Positions 5,123-6,224 of a stretch of DNA of 6,224 nt are shown here, piece by piece (the stretch's first letter is position 1; the number at the start of each line of letters is the position of its first letter). Under the pieces are notes generated by a model, which did no database searches, was not told the origin of the DNA, and saw only the letters and a list, made by a program, of their open reading frames with translations. The position numbers and the translations under genes are program-made. The stretch comes from Pseudomonadota bacterium (GTDB taxonomy: Bacteria > Pseudomonadota > Gammaproteobacteria > Burkholderiales > Ferrovaceae), in assembly GCA_021828745.1 (NCBI GenBank), contig JAJZDE010000076.1:1-6224 (forward strand), written 5' to 3'.

Positions 5123-5169
5123 CACAATACCCCCCTAAGGAAAAGTTTTTAAAGGGGGGAAGTATTGTG
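5123..5169 (+). promoter_or_regulatory. Hairpin enclosing the ribosome-binding site and start codon of the TonB-receptor gene
   Basis: CACAATAC (5123-5130) is perfectly complementary to GTATTGTG (5162-5169), which includes the GTG start codon. Directly inside it, CCCCCT (5131-5136) pairs with AGGGGG (5153-5158), the core of the Shine-Dalgarno. A 3-nt bulge (5159-5161) separates the two stems. The remaining 16 nt can add about five weak pairs. In the folded RNA both start signals would be paired, so translation should depend on opening by a protein, small RNA, heat or ribosome movement. The pairing is seen directly; the regulatory role is inferred. Confidence 0.55.
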
Positions 5170-6224
5170 ACAAAACCAAAATTTAAACAACATGCCGTTC
5201 ACCAAGCGGTGATCTCTGTATTAACTCTGCTGGGGACCTTGCCTGCCTTGGCCGATTCTCAGGCCATGGACCTTGGGACAGTGTCTGCCACGGGCGGCGG
5301 AGGAGACAGCTCCACCCCGTCGGTGACGGGCAAAGGCACAGCAACTTATGAGGCTCCAGGCAGCATGTCTATCAATGCCACGGAACCAGTCTTCAATATC
5401 AATCAGCATTATATTGAAGAGAATGCGGCTCCGGGGGCAAACTACAGCGATATCATTTCCATTTTGCCCAGTGTGACCAGTGTGGATCCCAATGGTCCGG
5501 GGGGGATGGAGAATCAGGCCTTGACCCTGCGTGGTTTCCAGGATGGCCAATACAATGTCACCTTCGATGGCATTCCCTGGGGCGATTCCAACGATTTTAC
5601 CCACCACACCACTTCCTATTTCATGGAGCAGGATTTGGCGGGGGTCAAGGTTGATCTGGGACCGGGAGATGCCAGCAATATTGGATATTCGACTTTCGGG
5701 GGGACCATAGCCCTCAGTTCAAAACTTCCCCAAAACCAGACCGGAACCAGTATATTTGGAAGTTTTGGCAGTTGGAATACGCGTCTTCTCGGGGCCCAGT
5801 TCGATACCGGCAACCTGCAGAACTATGGGGATACCAAGGCCTTTATCAGTTACAAGGACTTTTCTACCGATGGATATTTGACCAACAGCGCTCAGCAACG
5901 CAAAAACCTTTTCATGAAGTTTGAAAAAGTCGTGGGTGATGATACCCTGCTGACTTTTGTGGCCATGGGAAACAAGATTCAGCAGAATGTACCTTATGGG
6001 GCAACCTTGCAACAAATGGCACAATATGGCCGAAATTATGGCCTCTCATCCAATCCCAACAGCCAGGCCTTCTACGGCTACAACTTCGACAACATCACTT
6101 CAGACTTCGAGTACATTGGCATTAAAACCCGATTCGGCGATGTGGATGTGGATAACAAACTCTATACCTACGCCTATTATCACAATGGTTACAATGGATT
6201 ACAGCCAGGTTTTGGCACCTATCC
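5167..6224 (+). CDS. TonB-dependent outer-membrane receptor (3' partial)
   Basis: The first 352 codons of a TonB-dependent receptor; the gene runs off the right edge. An N-terminal signal peptide (about 1-29, basic start, VISVLTLLGTL core, PALA with cleavage before D30) directs export. MDLGTVSATG (34-43) is a TonB-box-like segment that would touch TonB in the periplasm. A Gly/Ser/Thr linker (about 43-60) follows. The plug domain (about 75-185) shows YSDIISILPSVTSVDPNGPG, LTLRGFQDGQYNVTFDGIP and GPGDASNIGYSTFGGTIAL, all standard plug motifs. Barrel strands rich in aromatic residues begin near 194. These receptors bring in siderophores, heme, cobalamin or other scarce nutrients using TonB-ExbBD energy; the ligand cannot be told from this part. 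GTG 5167 is chosen because AGGGGGG (5153-5159) lies 7 nt upstream, and no ATG, GTG or TTG lies between the in-frame TAA at 5119 and this codon. Confidence 0.94.
   Translation, partial: MTKPKFKQHAVHQAVISVLTLLGTLPALADSQAMDLGTVSATGGGGDSSTPSVTGKGTATYEAPGSMSINATEPVFNINQHYIEENAAPGANYSDIISILPSVTSVDPNGPGGMENQALTLRGFQDGQYNVTFDGIPWGDSNDFTHHTTSYFMEQDLAGVKVDLGPGDASNIGYSTFGGTIALSSKLPQNQTGTSIFGSFGSWNTRLLGAQFDTGNLQNYGDTKAFISYKDFSTDGYLTNSAQQRKNLFMKFEKVVGDDTLLTFVAMGNKIQQNVPYGATLQQMAQYGRNYGLSSNPNSQAFYGYNFDNITSDFEYIGIKTRFGDVDVDNKLYTYAYYHNGYNGLQPGFGTY

Noticed and set aside
5221..6024. Minus-strand ORFs opposite the TonB receptor
   Set aside because: They are shadows of a well-supported receptor reading frame with signal peptide, TonB box and plug motifs.

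Overview
The window is 6.2 kb of proteobacterial chromosome. It has moderate GC content, clear Shine-Dalgarno sites, two exported envelope proteins with Sec signal peptides, and an FNR-type regulator and a HemN enzyme that resemble their beta/gammaproteobacterial homologues. Acidithiobacillia or a related group is possible, but I cannot fix the genus from sequence alone. No mobile element, CRISPR array, tRNA or rRNA is visible.

Layout: (1) 1-906 (+) is the 3' part of a conserved membrane protein of unknown function, cut by the window's left edge. (2) 970-1539 (-) is a periplasmic YceI-family protein that converges on gene 1. The gap between them holds two overlapping GC-rich hairpins. (3) 1540-1752 is a divergent promoter region with a good sigma70-type promoter for the yceI-like gene and a degenerate FNR-like box in front of fnr. 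(4) 1753-2469 (+) is fnr, an oxygen-sensing Fe-S transcription factor with all four cluster cysteines and the E-xx-SR recognition residues. (5) 2703-3347 (+) is an OmpW-family outer-membrane beta-barrel. (6) 3558-4961 (+) is hemN, the oxygen-independent coproporphyrinogen III dehydrogenase. It is followed by a strong terminator with a UUCG loop. (7) 5167-6224 (+) is the N-terminal part of a TonB-dependent receptor, cut by the right edge.

How the genes fit together: fnr, ompW and hemN look like a small locally wired anaerobic module. The ompW and hemN upstream regions each carry a 9/10 match to the FNR box TTGAT-N4-ATCAA. In both, the box centre lies exactly 32 bp from the centre of a plausible -10 hexamer, which is the spacing expected for a class II FNR-activated promoter. 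HemN makes heme precursors without O2, so control by FNR makes sense. OmpW is FNR-responsive in other gammaproteobacteria.

The most unusual features are in the non-coding DNA. The hemN promoter geometry predicts a transcript starting at or next to the AUG, that is, a leaderless hemN mRNA. The TonB-receptor gene starts with GTG, and both its start codon and its G-rich ribosome-binding site are enclosed in a long hairpin (5123-5169) that should block translation unless it is opened. A run of ten G inside the SAM-binding motif of hemN is a possible slippage site.
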